A model generated the notes under the pieces. That model saw only the letters and a program-made list of their open reading frames with translations, did not search any database and had not been told where the DNA came from. Below are positions 52,736 through 61,344 of a stretch of DNA of 64,000 nucleotides, piece by piece (positions within the stretch are counted from its first letter, which is position 1; each line of letters starts with the position of its first letter). Both the position numbers and the translations under genes were made by a program. The DNA is from Sphingobium psychrophilum (lineage in GTDB: Bacteria; Pseudomonadota; Alphaproteobacteria; Sphingomonadales; Sphingomonadaceae): the NCBI RefSeq assembly GCF_012927105.1, contig NZ_JABBFV010000016.1, positions 48,240 through 112,239 on the forward strand, given 5' to 3'.

Positions 52736-53169
52736 GGGAACCGAAAACCCTTGCCGCATCTTTTCTGGCGAGCTTTTCCTCGGGCGATGTCGAGGTTATT
52801 CTCGACCATCTCGCCGAGGATGCCACATGGTGGGTATTGGGAAGTCTGGACGGTATGTCCGGCACGATCGACAAAGCCACGCTTGGAAATTTGCTGCGGC
52901 GCGTGAAACCGCTTTATGCCGACGGCGCACTCACGATCACGCCATTCGACATGATCAGCGAAGGTCAGCAGGTGGCGGCAGAAGCGCTATCCCACGCAAA
53001 GCTGCGCGATGGGCGGGAATATGCCAACGCCTATCATTTCAGGTTCGAGATCGACGAAGACCGAATAGTGAGCGTACGCGAATATTCCGACACGCAGCAT
53101 ATGCTGGAGATATTCGGACCGCAGGCGCAAGCCTGCGCCCAGGGCGACGTCAGCCGTTCACCACGCTGA
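52732..53169 (+). CDS. NTF2-like / SnoaL-like protein 3
   Basis: 145 aa from GTG 52732 (VREPKTLAASFLASFSSGDVEVILDHLAEDATWWVLG...). Limonene-epoxide-hydrolase/SnoaL_2-like pattern. Translationally coupled to the acyl-CoA ligase. Its last 20 bp overlap the convergent TetR gene. Confidence 0.8.
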   Translation: MREPKTLAASFLASFSSGDVEVILDHLAEDATWWVLGSLDGMSGTIDKATLGNLLRRVKPLYADGALTITPFDMISEGQQVAAEALSHAKLRDGREYANAYHFRFEIDEDRIVSVREYSDTQHMLEIFGPQAQACAQGDVSRSPR

Positions 53170-53857
53170 GTACGGGATCCGAAGTACATATTTTCTTCCG
53201 GCCCGAATCGGTCAGCGCTCCCCCGGTGTAGATCGACCAGAATGTCTCGGCGACCTGACGGCCAGTCAGGCCGCCACCGGGCACGAACCAGCGATGGGTC
53301 CAGTTCAACATGCCGAACAGGGCATTCTCGTGGAGCCGAGGCGGGATGTCGGATCGCAGATCGCCCTCTTCTATGCCTTCCTTGATAAAGTCGATCAGCA
53401 TCCGGTCGAACAGACGCGTGCGCTTTAGGATTGCCTTCGCCCATTCGGTTTCCTGAACGCCGACCTGGTGCATCTGCTCCTGGATATACACGAAAGTCGC
53501 TGGATAATTTTCCTCGTAGCTCGTCATCAGGATCACGAAGATCTGGTGCAGCCTCTGCATGCCGGTAAGTGTAACATCAGCGCCTAGCTCTTGGGCTGCG
53601 GCGATTGCGGTGTCGAGCACGCCACCGACGATGTCCTGAAGCAGCTCTTCCTTGCTGCCGGCATAATAATAGATCGTCGCCCGATCGAGCCCTGCCTCGC
53701 GGGCGACATCGACCAGCCGCGTCGAGTGAAAACCCTGCTGCTTGAATAGCGTAGCGGCCGCTCCGAGCACCTCCGCACGTTTTGCCACATAGTCGGCACT
53801 GTCCTTTGCACGCGCCGTCCGTCGACGTTTCGAAATATTGCTGCTCTTGTCGTTCAT
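53150..53857 (-). CDS. TetR family regulator, probable cluster regulator
   Basis: 235 aa from ATG 53857. N-terminal HTH (VLGAAATLFKQQGFHSTRLVDVAREAGLDRATIYYYAGSKEELLQDI, residues about 30-75), then a KstR2-like C-terminal ligand domain (ENYPATFVYIQEQM; HENALFGMLNWTHRWFVPGGGLTGRQVAETFWSIYTGG). The 18-bp operator at 53908 lies 51 bp upstream of its start, suggesting autoregulation, and five more copies precede the other operons. The ligand is likely a CoA thioester or the substrate ketone; inference. Confidence 0.88.
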   Translation of the reverse strand: MNDKSSNISKRRRTARAKDSADYVAKRAEVLGAAATLFKQQGFHSTRLVDVAREAGLDRATIYYYAGSKEELLQDIVGGVLDTAIAAAQELGADVTLTGMQRLHQIFVILMTSYEENYPATFVYIQEQMHQVGVQETEWAKAILKRTRLFDRMLIDFIKEGIEEGDLRSDIPPRLHENALFGMLNWTHRWFVPGGGLTGRQVAETFWSIYTGGALTDSGRKKICTSDPVLSVVNG

Positions 53858-53907
53858 GCACCTAAACTTGCACGCAACGCGCGCAAGAGGCAAGCTACCT
53901 CATCAAC

Positions 53908-53925
53908 GTCAACGTCGGCGTTGAC
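53908..53925. promoter_or_regulatory. Catabolic regulon operator 4
   Basis: GTCAACGTCGGCGTTGAC between the divergent TetR and DUF2889 genes. Confidence 0.8.
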
Positions 53926-53967
53926 GAACTTCGGCATTCATATAGAATGGAATCCGGAGAGGAATAA

Positions 53968-54765
53968 ATGAGTCTGAGCCATGTCCCTATCAACCCGGAT
54001 TACGGGAACGGCTGTTTTCGACGGCTGGTCCGGACATTTCGCGTGCCCGGAAGGATACTCCTGACGCTCGATGATACCCATCATTCGATGTGGCTGCTGC
54101 TACACCACTTTTCAGGGCGAATATCCAATGTCGAAGCCTGTGTGGCGCGTGGACCCGCGACAAGTTGCGGAACGGCAACCCTCGCGCTCAACAAGCTGAT
54201 CGGCCTTGCGATCGACGAGGACATGAGCGCGTTTCACGAGCGCCTGCCTCCCATTCTCAACTGCACCCATCTGATGGACATGGCGCATTGGGCCTTCAGG
54301 AGCGCGACCGGCCAAGTGTCGCTCAAGCGCGAAGTCCTGATCGAGATACCAGACGAAGCGGGCGCGCCGGTCTGGATTGCGGTCGAACGGGATGGAATCG
54401 TGGTTCACCGGTGGTATGTTAAAGATCATCACGTGGTCGAGCCAGGCCATTTGGCCGGACGGCCGCTGATGAAAGGCTTTATGTCCTGGGCGCGCGAACA
54501 ATTCAGCGGTGAGGATCTCGATCTGGCGATCATGCTCCAGCGGGGGGTCTTCGTCGCGCGCGGACGGCGCCACCTAGTCGATCTCTCGCCGCCTGTTCCT
54601 CTCAGCGCAGCACCAGCGATGCGGGATGCGTGTCACAGCTATTCGCCGGCGCATTTCGAAACGGCGACGAGCGTCGTCGGCTATGTTCGCGACTTCACCG
54701 ACAGCGTCGTCGCTGCGCCCCTTCCACCATCTGTTACCGCATATTTCAAAGGCTTTTTCCAATGA
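53968..54765 (+). CDS. DUF2889-like protein
   Basis: 265 aa starting MSLSHVPINPDYGNGCFRRLVRTF. It has LTLDDTHHSMWLLLHHFSGRISNVEACVARGPATSCGTATLALNKLIGLAI and ILNCTHLMDMAHWAF, matching the DUF2889 pattern (basic start, ltDth, C-x-H-L). Function unknown; DUF2889 genes recur in alphaproteobacterial terpene and steroid clusters in my recollection. Its stop overlaps the RibB-type gene (ATGA). Confidence 0.72.
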   Translation: MSLSHVPINPDYGNGCFRRLVRTFRVPGRILLTLDDTHHSMWLLLHHFSGRISNVEACVARGPATSCGTATLALNKLIGLAIDEDMSAFHERLPPILNCTHLMDMAHWAFRSATGQVSLKREVLIEIPDEAGAPVWIAVERDGIVVHRWYVKDHHVVEPGHLAGRPLMKGFMSWAREQFSGEDLDLAIMLQRGVFVARGRRHLVDLSPPVPLSAAPAMRDACHSYSPAHFETATSVVGYVRDFTDSVVAAPLPPSVTAYFKGFFQ

Positions 54766-55895
54766 CCCATTATGGTGAAATTGCGCCGATCGAAGAGATT
54801 ATCGAGGATGCGCGCAATGGCCTTCCTTACATCCTTGTGGACGCGCCGGATCGCGAGAATGAGGGCGACATCATCATTCCCGCCCAGTTTGCGACGCCGC
54901 GGATCATCACCTTCATGGCGACCCATGCCCGCGGCCTGATCTGCCTGGCGATCACGAACGAGCGCGCCAAGCAACTCGACCTGCGCCCGATGGCGACCCG
55001 CAACGAAAGCGGACATGGAACCGCATTCACGGTTTCGATCGAAGCCCGAGAAGGGGTTTCCACGGGCATATCGGCACATGACCGTGCCCACACCATCGCG
55101 GTCGCGGTGGACCCGTCCAAACAAGCGATCGACATCGTCTCGCCGGGACATGTTTTCCCTCTTACGGCGCGCGACGGTGGCGTCCTGGTGCGCGCCGGAC
55201 ACACCGAGGCGGCAGTTGATATCTCACGACTTGCCGGCCTCACGCCCGCCGGTGTCATTTGCGAGGTCATGAATGACGACGGAACGATGAGTCGTTTGCC
55301 CGATCTCCTGCGCTTCGCCAGTGAGCATAAGATGAAGGTCGGGACGATCTCCGACCTCATTGCCTATCGTCGGCGTCTTGAGACGCTGATCGAACGGGTG
55401 GCAGAGGCGCCCTTCGAAAGCTGGCACGGCGATTTTCGAGTCATTGTCTATCGCAACAAGATCGACGGTGCCGAGCATATTGCGCTGGTTCGCGGCTCGC
55501 CCAAGAAGGATAAGCCAACACTGGTGCGCGTGCATCAACTCGACCTGACAGCCGATGTGCTGGGATGGCGCGAGGCGCACCGCAATTATGTGCCAACTGC
55601 TTTGAGCGCCCTTTCGGACTATGACGGCCCAGCCGTGGCCGTCTTCGTATCCGATCCCAATCCCTCGTCGCTTTCCGAGCGGATCAAAGGCAATCGCAAG
55701 GCTTATTCGGATACGCACGGCTATCGCGACTACGGGATCGGCGCGCAGATGCTGCTCGATCTGGGGGTGGGCGATATGATCCTTCTCACTTCCAGTCCGA
55801 CGAAGATGACCGCGTTAGAAGGTTTTGGCCTGAAGGTGGTGTCGAAGCGGCCGCTCGTCGAGCCCGCCATGCGGCTGGTCCAGTCGCAGGCTTGA
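54762..55895 (+). CDS. ribB: RibB-type protein: DHBP synthase with degenerate GTP cyclohydrolase II domain
   Basis: 377 aa from ATG 54762. Residues 1-205 are 3,4-dihydroxy-2-butanone-4-phosphate synthase (DAPDRENEGDIIIPA, ISAHDRAHTIAVAV, GHVFPLTARDGGVLVRAGHTEAAVDI, AGLTPAGVICEVMNDDGTMSRLPDL). Residues 210-377 resemble GTP cyclohydrolase II but lack the zinc cysteines (the segment HQLDLTADVLGWREAHRN stands where G-x-C-x-C would be). So only the RibB reaction is expected. A riboflavin gene in a flavoenzyme-rich cluster suggests local boosting of FMN/FAD supply. Confidence 0.88.
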   Translation: MTHYGEIAPIEEIIEDARNGLPYILVDAPDRENEGDIIIPAQFATPRIITFMATHARGLICLAITNERAKQLDLRPMATRNESGHGTAFTVSIEAREGVSTGISAHDRAHTIAVAVDPSKQAIDIVSPGHVFPLTARDGGVLVRAGHTEAAVDISRLAGLTPAGVICEVMNDDGTMSRLPDLLRFASEHKMKVGTISDLIAYRRRLETLIERVAEAPFESWHGDFRVIVYRNKIDGAEHIALVRGSPKKDKPTLVRVHQLDLTADVLGWREAHRNYVPTALSALSDYDGPAVAVFVSDPNPSSLSERIKGNRKAYSDTHGYRDYGIGAQMLLDLGVGDMILLTSSPTKMTALEGFGLKVVSKRPLVEPAMRLVQSQA

Positions 55896-55995
55896 TATTA
55901 ATCCCCTGGGTGAAGGCGGCTCGTTGGCACCCCCCAAGCGCGTCCGCAGCGATGGCAGGCGTGAAACAAGCAGTCCGCCGCAACTGTCGGAATGA

Positions 55996-56028
55996 CTACG
56001 GAGCGCAACCGCAGGGCGCGCTCCGTAG
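55996..56028. terminator. Hairpin between convergent RibB and ferredoxin genes
   Basis: Perfect 11-bp stem CTACGGAGCGC (55996-56006)/GCGCTCCGTAG (56018-56028), between the two convergent stop codons. No clear T-run. Confidence 0.6.
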
Positions 56029-56052
56029 CTTGCATCGTTCAAATGCGGGACG

Positions 56053-56370
56053 TCAGTCTTCAGGCGCGATCGTCAACTCCAGACCTTTCATATCTGCGTT
56101 CACGATAAGCTGGCAGGCAAGGCGCGAACGCGCATTCCGGTGATCGGAACTGTCGAGCAGATCATTCTCGTCATCCGAGCGCGCGGTCAGCCTGTGCTCG
56201 AATTCTTCCCGGATATAGACGTGGCAGGTCGCGCAGGAGCAGCAGCCGCCGCATAGTGCCAGCAACTCATCGATTCCTGCATCCCTGATTGCTTCCATCA
56301 CGCTGATGCCTTCGGCGGCATCAACAAGGCGCGCTTCACCTGTTCGCGTCACCACATTGATAATAGGCAT
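56053..56370 (-). CDS. [2Fe-2S] ferredoxin (putidaredoxin type)
   Basis: 105 aa from ATG 56370, four bases after the P450 stop. Cluster ligands [13 protein letters not shown] (C-x5-C-x2-C pattern) and the fourth Cys in RLACQLIV. Length and pattern match putidaredoxin and terpredoxin, electron donors of class I bacterial P450s. No ferredoxin reductase is in the window, so a reductase elsewhere must be used. Confidence 0.9.
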   Translation of the reverse strand: MPIINVVTRTGEARLVDAAEGISVMEAIRDAGIDELLALCGGCCSCATCHVYIREEFEHRLTARSDDENDLLDSSDHRNARSRLACQLIVNADMKGLELTIAPED

Positions 56371-56374
56371 CAAT

Positions 56375-57628
56375 TCAGCGCTCCGACCAGATCAGCGGAA
56401 CATTATCGACGGCAGCGACAATGCCGGAATGATAGATGGGCTGTGCCCCCTGTTTCATGGCGAAGCTGGGAATACGTTTGAGCCATTCCTCGATCGTTAC
56501 GATGACTTCCATGCGTGCCAGATGCAGGCCTGCGCAACGGTGCGGGCCACCGCCAAAGGTGCTGTGCGAGATGCCGCGGCGCTCCAAATTGACGCGCCAG
56601 GGATCGTCATTCAGCGTCTCGTCGAGTCCATGCAGCGCGGTAGGAAGCAGGATCATGTCGCCCCGCTTGAGATCGATGCCGCGAAACTCCTGGTCTTTTG
56701 CGACCATGCGCGCCTCGGACACCACCGGAAAGCGGCGGAACATCTCTTCGGCGCTGCGCATCAGCTTGAGTGGATCGGCTCTCAGCTCTTCGACAACCTG
56801 CGGGTTTTTGGCGAGATGGATCATCATGAAGCTGAGGAAATTCACCACCGTATCGAGTCCGCCGAGAAGGAGCAGGGAGATGAGGCCAAGCGCTTTGTCG
56901 TGGGTGATCCGTTCCCCGTTTATCTCGGCATTCACCATGACGGTGATGAGATCCTCGCCCTCCTTGCCCCGCCGTGCCTGAATGATGGGCTCGACATAAG
57001 CGAAGAAGCCCTTGTTCCCTTCCTCCAGATGTTTCGCCATTTCCTCGGGCGTGTTGCCCTCCGGGCGCGTCATCATCTTGGCAAAGCGGCTGAGCGTCGG
57101 GACGTCGCTTTCAGGCAGATCGGCAAGGGCCATGAAGACCCGTACGGGAAAGACATTCGCATATTCTGCCGAAAAATCGCATTCGCCCCGACCGACGAAA
57201 CTGTCGATGAGATCAACCGCGACCTCCCGAACCTTCGATTCCACCTTGCGAATCTGGGCAAGGCTCAGTCCTTTGTCGAGCGCCTTGCGATACGGGGTGT
57301 GCTCGGGCGGGTCCATGCGCGTCGGGACCATTTCATACTTCTCGCCGGCTTCCTTGGGCAGGAAGATCACCTCGCTCGAGAAGCGGGTTGGATCGCTGTA
57401 GATCTCGCGGACGGTATCGCCGTTCGTCGCAATCCAGTGTCCGCCAGTGAAAGGCGTCCAGATCAGGTCGGGCATGTCTGGTCTGGGAATGTTCTTCCAG
57501 GCTTCATGATAGCCCTGCTCTATGCCTTCGAGCGCGTACATGTCGATTTCATGGACATATTGCTCGGGAATATGGTCCGGGCGGCGCGCGCGGGCGCGCG
57601 ACATCGTTTCAGGGACATGCTCAGGCAT
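56375..57628 (-). CDS. Cytochrome P450, CYP101 (P450cam-like) family
   Basis: 417 aa from ATG 57628 (P450cam is about 414). [21 protein letters not shown] (I-helix, Asp-Thr pair about 259-260), EEMFRRFP (ExxR region), [18 protein letters not shown] with the heme Cys at about 365, and the end [29 protein letters not shown], which follows P450cam closely. It should hydroxylate a bicyclic or monocyclic terpenoid, opening the pathway. Operon with the ferredoxin. Confidence 0.92.
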   Translation of the reverse strand: MPEHVPETMSRARARRPDHIPEQYVHEIDMYALEGIEQGYHEAWKNIPRPDMPDLIWTPFTGGHWIATNGDTVREIYSDPTRFSSEVIFLPKEAGEKYEMVPTRMDPPEHTPYRKALDKGLSLAQIRKVESKVREVAVDLIDSFVGRGECDFSAEYANVFPVRVFMALADLPESDVPTLSRFAKMMTRPEGNTPEEMAKHLEEGNKGFFAYVEPIIQARRGKEGEDLITVMVNAEINGERITHDKALGLISLLLLGGLDTVVNFLSFMMIHLAKNPQVVEELRADPLKLMRSAEEMFRRFPVVSEARMVAKDQEFRGIDLKRGDMILLPTALHGLDETLNDDPWRVNLERRGISHSTFGGGPHRCAGLHLARMEVIVTIEEWLKRIPSFAMKQGAQPIYHSGIVAAVDNVPLIWSER

Positions 57629-57721
57629 CGTAGCCAAGATCGCTCTCCTTATCTCAACGCGCCCAGCCGTTCCCGAGCCGTGCGTGTACGTTACACGCAC
57701 GAAAATTGTCATGCAAGAACT

Positions 57722-57739
57722 TTCAACGCTGGCGTTGAT
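57722..57739. promoter_or_regulatory. Catabolic regulon operator 5
   Basis: TTCAACGCTGGCGTTGAT between the divergent P450 and MerR genes; one outer base differs on each side from GTCAAC...GTTGAC, and symmetry is kept at the inner positions. Confidence 0.72.
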
Positions 57740-57784
57740 TCGAAACATTTGCGCTGAGCGCGGTCACGCGCGTAGTTAGGCATC

Positions 57785-58489
57785 ATGAAGATGCGCGAAC
57801 TCGAAGAGCGGACCGGTGTGGATCGGGAGGTTATACGGATCATGATCCGTGAAGGACTGCTGCCCGAACCCCTGCGTCCCGCGCGAAACGCGGCGGAGTA
57901 TGACGAGGGGCATGTCAGCGGAATTGCGACTATCAGGCATCTACAGCACGCGTCCCGGATGACGCTTAAAGAGATCAAATCCGTTTTGTCGGGCGAAGCG
58001 CTCGAACGCCCCGGCCCCGCATCGGCTTACAGCCATCTGGAGGCTCTGCTGTCACGCTCTTTCGGACTGGAGCAACCGACATCAGTGTCGCTGCAAAGCC
58101 TTAGCGAGCGCTATCCCCGCGCCGAACGCGATGCCCGTGCATTCGAGGCGATGGGGATGCTGACGCTTTTGCCGACCGAGAGCGGTTGCAGCCTGAGCCT
58201 TACAGATGCGCGACTTGTGGAAATATGGGGAAAGATACGGGAGGCGGGATTTGTCGAGGAACAGGGCTTCCCTCCGGAAAATATCAGCTTCTATCGTGAG
58301 GCAGCGGAGCTGGTCGCCCGGCATGAGGCGTCGATATTTTTCAGCGGGTCGGATGGCGCGATCAGTGAAGAAGATGCAGCCAGAATGCTGCAGATAGCTC
58401 TACCACTGATGCTCGATTTCTTCGGCCTTCTCCGGATCAAGGCTTTCATGACCAACGTACATCGGTCCCTCGAGATGGGCGACCGCTAA
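57785..58489 (+). CDS. MerR family regulator
   Basis: 234 aa. N-terminal winged HTH (MRELEERTGVDREVIRIMIREGLLPEPLRPARNAAEYDEGHVSGIATIRHLQHASRMTLKEIKSVL) and a long C-terminal domain of unknown ligand specificity (SRSFGLEQPTSVSL... FYREAAELVARHEASIFF). Divergent from P450, so it may be a second, local controller of the first oxidation step. Confidence 0.85.
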   Translation: MKMRELEERTGVDREVIRIMIREGLLPEPLRPARNAAEYDEGHVSGIATIRHLQHASRMTLKEIKSVLSGEALERPGPASAYSHLEALLSRSFGLEQPTSVSLQSLSERYPRAERDARAFEAMGMLTLLPTESGCSLSLTDARLVEIWGKIREAGFVEEQGFPPENISFYREAAELVARHEASIFFSGSDGAISEEDAARMLQIALPLMLDFFGLLRIKAFMTNVHRSLEMGDR

Positions 58490-58874
58490 GCCGTCGGCGG
58501 CTCTCTTACGATTCCATATCCGGGAGGCGGCTCTTTCAGCGGCGTAGTGCCGGTCAATCGATCCACTCAGCCGTCAGCACCGCGATGCTCTGCCTTATCG
58601 CATCCTTGATGAGATAATGGTCGCTCCCCGTCGCGTCCAGCGATGTCTCACCAGACAGGCCTACCAAGACGACGTTGAGATGCAGCAATGAGACCGAAAA
58701 TCGGCGCCGCCGACAGCATCAGCACCAGCCAGCGACATTTCTTCCGGGTATCTCCCAGCCGCATTGCGAACCAGTCCCCGGGTGAGGCATGCGCCATTTC
58801 GGCCATGCTGACCGCTGCCACAAGCGCGAATAGAAGGACGATCGGCCAGAATCCGGTCAACCTCATAGGCTCAG
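58490..58874. other. Gene-poor, eroded stretch with a possible small membrane protein
   Basis: A leftward frame at 58648-58866 (72 aa, [19 protein letters not shown]...) has two hydrophobic segments but no clear SD. An overlapping frame at about 58557-58715 encodes SLLHLNVVLVGLSGE... and lacks a start. These may be remnants of one decayed gene. I assign no function. Confidence 0.35.
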
Positions 58875-59160
58875 CTCAACGACGAGCATCGCAAGGGCCG
58901 GTTCGCCTGTGCCGGCTGCGCGCTGCCGCTTTTGGCGTCCGCTATCAAGTTCGACAGTGGGAACTGGATGGCCGAGCTTTTACCACCACCTTGGTCGCGC
59001 AGTGGCGACGGAAACCGATCACAATCTCTTCATGACGCGGACGGAAGTGCATTGTGCGCGCTGCGCTGGACATATGGGCCACGTCTTGAAGGACGGGCCC
59101 AAGCCAACCGGGCTGCGCTACTGTATCAACGGGGTCGCACTACGCTTTATGAGTAGTTGA
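58875..59160 (+). pseudogene. msrB: msrB fragment with frameshift (methionine-R-sulfoxide reductase B)
   Basis: Reading DNA in frame from 58875 gives [29 protein letters not shown], then the frame must shift by one base for VGTGWPSF...[37 protein letters not shown]. These are the two halves of MsrB: zinc CxxC pairs and the catalytic Cys (RYCIN) remain. The break is one extra G in the run at GGGAACTGG (about 58958-58966), and the N-terminal ~40 residues are missing. Confidence 0.8.
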
Positions 59161-59233
59161 TCGTGGCCCATGCGCTTGCGCGGATACCGGCTTTTACGGA
59201 TATTGGCTTTTCCATGTCTGCCGCGACCTGCGC

Positions 59234-60550
59234 TCAAAGCTGCGGCGCGCCATCGGTATAGCCTTCGAAAGCATAGTCATTGAGGAACTGACGTCGCCAT
59301 AGATATCCGCGATCTACCGTACTCAACTCGGCTTCGTCGCAAATGCCGTCCCATAATTGGGTGATCGAAGTGACCTGATGGTTGATCAGATCGCGGGCAT
59401 CCCGGTCACTCAACAGGAAGTTTGACGCCGACAATCGGCAGCTTTCCACAAGGCTACGCTTATCCTCGCCATTCACCAGCATCGCCTGATTGGCCTCCCG
59501 GCCGTTACGTGGCTGTGGGCATATGTCGTATGCCTTTGTCAGCGTGAGGTTGGCGCCATCCCAGAAAGCAGCATGGTTGCGGGCATGGTCATCGGTGTTG
59601 CCCGTCAGAACGTTGAAGACCAGCCGCCCGAACAGTTCGCGCAGCGTTGCTTGCGGATCGGTGAAACGCGTGCGCACCATTTCGGCCAGATCGACATAGC
59701 TGGCATAGCGTGCCTGCATTTCCCCCAGCCCGAACATGGTCAGGGCAGAGACCATTGCGCGGCGTGTCCAGCCAGTACCGTTCCATTCGCGGTCGAAGCG
59801 GCGAACGAGCAGGACGTCCTTGCCACTTGCCCTCGCCAGACGGACCGGCGCGACGTCCAGCCCTACCCCTGCCGCCAGGCGCATGGCAACAAACTCGGCC
59901 TTCACGACGGCCATGGTATCGTTTGTCGCCGAGAATTTGGCGATGAACTTGTCCTCGCCGTCCTGGATCAAGGCTTTGGGACGTGCGCCGCCGATGGAAC
60001 TCCCGTGGAACAGCGCCTTGTCGAGAGCGTGGGGGATGGGCTCGCCCCTCTCAACCCGTTCGGCTGCTTCCAGCAGTTCCTCAAGCGCCGCATTTTCCTG
60101 CTCACGAGGCTGATACCGATCGGCTGACGTCTGGAAATCGAGCGCGCCAATGCGGTCAGAGCCCGAATTGAGCATGTAGGTCAGTTCGTCGAACTCGATA
60201 TTGTGCGCTGCGTTGCTGCGAATGCCGGTTAGGCGATTGATGATGACTCGACGCCCCCATGCGTCCGGAGCGCCATCTCGCAAGCAGCCGGCCATATCCA
60301 GCGGGGTTTGCGGGATGATCCTGCCACGCTGGAGAGGCAACTCCGGCGCATAGATTGGCATAGCGTTGGCACGTTCAAGATAAGAACGACCATAGTTGAA
60401 GGTATAAATATCCCCGTTCAACTCGATCCGCCCGGCGATGATGGGTTCAAGAGCCCCCGGTAGCCATATCCACACGAATGCTTCGGTGGCTGGCGGGATG
60501 AGACCTTGAGCGGCAAATGTAGTCACAGGCCGAGGGCGATCAGAAGTCAT
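59234..60550 (-). CDS. hipA: HipA-family kinase toxin
   Basis: 438 aa. HipA N-terminal domain (LEPIIAGRIELNGDIYTFNYGRSYLE; PLQRGRIIPQTPLDMAGCLRDGAPDAWGRRVI), gly-rich GSSIGGARPKALI, LVRRFDRE and the kinase catalytic NVLTGNTDDHARNHAAFW with ICPQ (DxG-like region). HipA toxins phosphorylate glutamyl-tRNA synthetase and cause dormancy; substrate of this one not known. Start overlaps the end of the antitoxin gene by 11 bp. Confidence 0.88.
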   Translation of the reverse strand: MTSDRPRPVTTFAAQGLIPPATEAFVWIWLPGALEPIIAGRIELNGDIYTFNYGRSYLERANAMPIYAPELPLQRGRIIPQTPLDMAGCLRDGAPDAWGRRVIINRLTGIRSNAAHNIEFDELTYMLNSGSDRIGALDFQTSADRYQPREQENAALEELLEAAERVERGEPIPHALDKALFHGSSIGGARPKALIQDGEDKFIAKFSATNDTMAVVKAEFVAMRLAAGVGLDVAPVRLARASGKDVLLVRRFDREWNGTGWTRRAMVSALTMFGLGEMQARYASYVDLAEMVRTRFTDPQATLRELFGRLVFNVLTGNTDDHARNHAAFWDGANLTLTKAYDICPQPRNGREANQAMLVNGEDKRSLVESCRLSASNFLLSDRDARDLINHQVTSITQLWDGICDEAELSTVDRGYLWRRQFLNDYAFEGYTDGAPQL

Positions 60551-60875
60551 CTTTCACTTCCGAGCGCGGACGCCGCACCGCCTGTGGGAGGAGTGCCAGC
60601 TTGTCGTTGACCCTCGAAATCTCGGGAGCGAGACGTGAAGGTTCGTCAACGAATAACGGCACGCCTGCTAGAGTCGCGGCCTCAAATACCAGCCCGATTT
60701 CAACTTTGGGATGGCCCTTCTCGATGAGTTGTAGCGTGCTGCGCGCGATGCCGATCCGGGCTGAAAGGTCAGCTTCCGACATCTTGCGCTGTTTGCGCGC
60801 AAGGCGAATGAGTCCCCCCATCATGGTCAGCGCTTCGCGCGTCACGCGAGAATAGGTGCGGGTATGCGTCTTCAT
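60540..60875 (-). CDS. hipB: HipB-like XRE antitoxin
   Basis: 111 aa from ATG 60875 (SD GAGGCC; ATG 60905 possible). HTH GGLIRLARKQRKMSEADLSARIGIARSTLQLIEKGHPKVEIGLVFEAATLAGVPLF. Antitoxin-first order with overlap to HipA is the standard hipBA arrangement. It should repress its own promoter and hold HipA inactive. Confidence 0.85.
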   Translation of the reverse strand: MKTHTRTYSRVTREALTMMGGLIRLARKQRKMSEADLSARIGIARSTLQLIEKGHPKVEIGLVFEAATLAGVPLFVDEPSRLAPEISRVNDKLALLPQAVRRPRSEVKDDF

Positions 60876-61344
60876 GCTGGCCTCAATGCTTGTTATCGCG
60901 GTCATTAAGTAGCTTTAAGACCGCCGTAACGGTCCATACAATGCAGAGAATTAATAATCAACGGAATGACCGCGAGGTCAGGCACAAAATCCATTTGTGA
61001 CTGCTATATCGGTCAATTAAATCTAGTTGACGTTAACCCGGGAAGGCGTCGGCCTCGCCAAGTCAGGAAGCATGATACTGCACCAGAGCAGTACGAGGCT
61101 TGCAACGGAATTGTGCCGGTCACCTTCCTGACTCTACCGACGGCGTGTCATCAATTGGGACTTGGACGAACCCGCTGCGCGGGAGTGGTCGGCAGCTGCA
61201 CTGAAAGGAATGTTCAGGACCGTCCGCTTCCAAGCGTATCAAAAATCCAATCGGGTGGCGACAAATGGCGCAAAGCCGCCTGTCGGAGAATACATGATTC
61301 CATCACGCTAACTATCTATATTGTCTGGGATTTCCCCTATTCTT
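60876..61344. other. 469-bp region without recognisable gene, upstream of a truncated epimerase
   Basis: The first ~90 bp hold the hipBA promoter region. The rest has no convincing coding frame. Partial complementarity GTCAGGAAG (near 61062)/CTTCCTGAC (near 61124) was seen. The right boundary is the point where the epimerase sequence begins abruptly, so this may be a recombination or insertion scar. Confidence 0.45.

Noticed and set aside
56306..57757. 483-aa frame antisense to the P450
   Set aside because: Antisense shadow of a gene with clear P450 motifs.
61062..61132. Inverted repeat GTCAGGAAG / CTTCCTGAC as IS end or terminator
   Set aside because: Only 9 bp, with a loop of over 50 bases, and no target duplication or transposase.
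60966..61344. Possible N-terminus of the epimerase
   Set aside because: The translated sequence lacks a Rossmann motif and does not resemble an epimerase before YSIDNP.
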